Assembly: GCA_046735115.1 (NCBI GenBank)
Contig: JBKPSR010000077.1
Location: 1 to 36,706 of the forward strand
Reading direction: 5' to 3'
DNA from: JACVRW01 sp046735115
GTDB lineage: Bacteria; Actinomycetota; Thermoleophilia; Solirubrobacterales; Thermoleophilaceae
Length of the DNA: 36,706 nucleotides
The notes beneath the pieces were generated by a model. It did not search any database and was not told the DNA's origin. It was given only the letters and a program-made list of their open reading frames with translations. Of this stretch, positions 36,281 to 36,706 are shown one piece after another; the stretch's first letter is position 1; each line of letters begins with the position of its first letter. Position numbers and translations under genes: made by a program.

Positions 36281-36706
36281 CTATTCGCTCCCGAGCCCGT
36301 CCCGCGCCGCGCGCGCGGCCGCCTCGGCGCGATTGCGCACGCCGAGCTTGGTCAGGATGCGGCTCACGTGATGGCCGGCGGTCTTCTCGGTGATGAAGAG
36401 CGCCTGGCCGATCTGGGCGTTCGACATGCCGCGGGCCAGCAGGTCGAGCACCTCTTGCTCACGGGCGGTGAGCTCGCCGTGCGTGCGCGCTCGCGCGCCC
36501 GTGGCGCCGCCCAGGTCGCGCAGGACTCCGGCCGCCGCGTCCATCGCCCGGGACGCGCCCAGCTCGCGGAACGCGTCGTACGCGGCGCGCGCCTCCTCCT
36601 CGGCGAGCGCGGGCTGGTCGGCGGCGAGCGCCCGGGCGAGCGCGAGCCGCGCCTCGCCGATGTCGAGCGGCATCGCGAGCCGGCTGAACTCCGCCAGTGC
36701 TCGGCG
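36281..36706 (-). CDS. LuxR-family regulator, C-terminal part (5' end outside window)
   Basis: At least 141 aa; the frame is open to the right edge, so the ATG at 36673 is internal. Seen: helical TPR-like region (ALAEFSRLAMPLDIGEARLALARAL, ALAEEEARAAYDAFRELGASRAM in pieces) followed by a C-terminal LuxR HTH about 60-125 of the visible part: LTAREQEVLDLLARGMSNAQIGQALFITEKTAGHHVSRILTKLGVRNRAEAA in pieces, with the typical T-x-R-E-x-E-V-L and scanning Glu. TPR repeats ahead of a LuxR domain suggest a large ATP-dependent regulator (LAL/MalT-type) whose ATPase lies off the window. Stop at 36281; the 47 bases to the methyltransferase ATG have no recognisable site. Confidence 0.85.
   Translation of the reverse strand, partial: RRALAEFSRLAMPLDIGEARLALARALAADQPALAEEEARAAYDAFRELGASRAMDAAAGVLRDLGGATGARARTHGELTAREQEVLDLLARGMSNAQIGQALFITEKTAGHHVSRILTKLGVRNRAEAAARAARDGLGSE

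Noticed and set aside
1..36706. CRISPR arrays, tRNA or rRNA genes, transposases, att sites
   Set aside because: Looked for on both strands; no regular spaced repeats, no cloverleaf-like sequence with T-loop, no transposase or integrase motif seen. Not a substitute for a dedicated search.

Overview
The window is high-GC DNA (about 70% by eye), densely coding, with many GTG, TTG and apparent CTG starts and 4-base stop/start overlaps. The gene content points to a Gram-positive, high-GC actinobacterium, probably from the Thermoleophilia/Solirubrobacterales side: a LytR C-terminal protein, a DUF3105 protein, a zinc-ribbon cyclase/ATPase/TPR protein and a form II CO-dehydrogenase-type operon. This placement is inference; there is no rRNA or marker gene to settle it. 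I saw no tRNA, rRNA, CRISPR array, transposase, prophage or integrase.

Region 1 (1-17.8 kb) is a cell-envelope and glycan region. A left-edge LytR_C protein converges on a minus-strand run of a GT4 glycosyltransferase, a formyltransferase-fold protein and a large class III cyclase/ATPase/TPR regulator. Divergent from these is a plus-strand pair of membrane-tethered surface proteins: one with a FlgD-type Ig module and a dimethylformamidase-beta-like module, and one PQQ-type beta-propeller. Next is a tightly overlapped five-gene minus-strand operon (GT4, GT2, O-antigen-ligase-like, GT87/DUF2029-like, small alpha/beta hydrolase). It is divergent from a monotopic sugar-phosphate transferase that would start glycan assembly on the lipid carrier. 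A secreted PGRP-type amidase and a DUF3105 membrane protein follow. Together this looks like a lipid-linked glycan assembly and surface-attachment locus.

Region 2 (17.8-27.4 kb) holds an alpha/beta hydrolase, then a nine-gene plus-strand molybdenum hydroxylase operon: coxS, coxL, coxM, a MoxR ATPase, a VWA protein, an XdhC split into two genes, a MobA-like nucleotidyltransferase and coxG. The large subunit carries the form II signature, so the substrate is not safely CO. The accessory genes fit insertion and maturation of a Mo-cytosine-dinucleotide-type cofactor and membrane attachment. A carboxylesterase on the opposite strand overlaps the 3' end of coxG and is divergent from a MarR regulator, with a TATAAT box and an inverted repeat at the junction.

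Region 3 (27.4-36.7 kb) is mixed. It has a MocR-type regulator divergent from a small GNAT-like protein with a textbook terminator, followed by a decayed patch in which the 5' part of a GMC oxidoreductase and part of a DUF362 gene meet tail to tail. Then come a DoxX membrane protein divergent from an ECF sigma factor and zinc-finger anti-sigma pair, a PAP2 phosphatase, a relic of a flavin oxidase, a small membrane protein, a lipoprotein, an M1 aminopeptidase with three frameshifts, a methyltransferase, and the C-terminus of a LuxR regulator running off the right edge.

No complete new defence or mobile system is apparent. The strongest unusual signals are the NTGA overlaps that use all four first bases, including two likely CTG starts; the split XdhC in a form II operon; the surface-protein pair inside the glycan locus; the palindromes in two divergent regulator promoters; and the deletion and frameshift scars in region 3.
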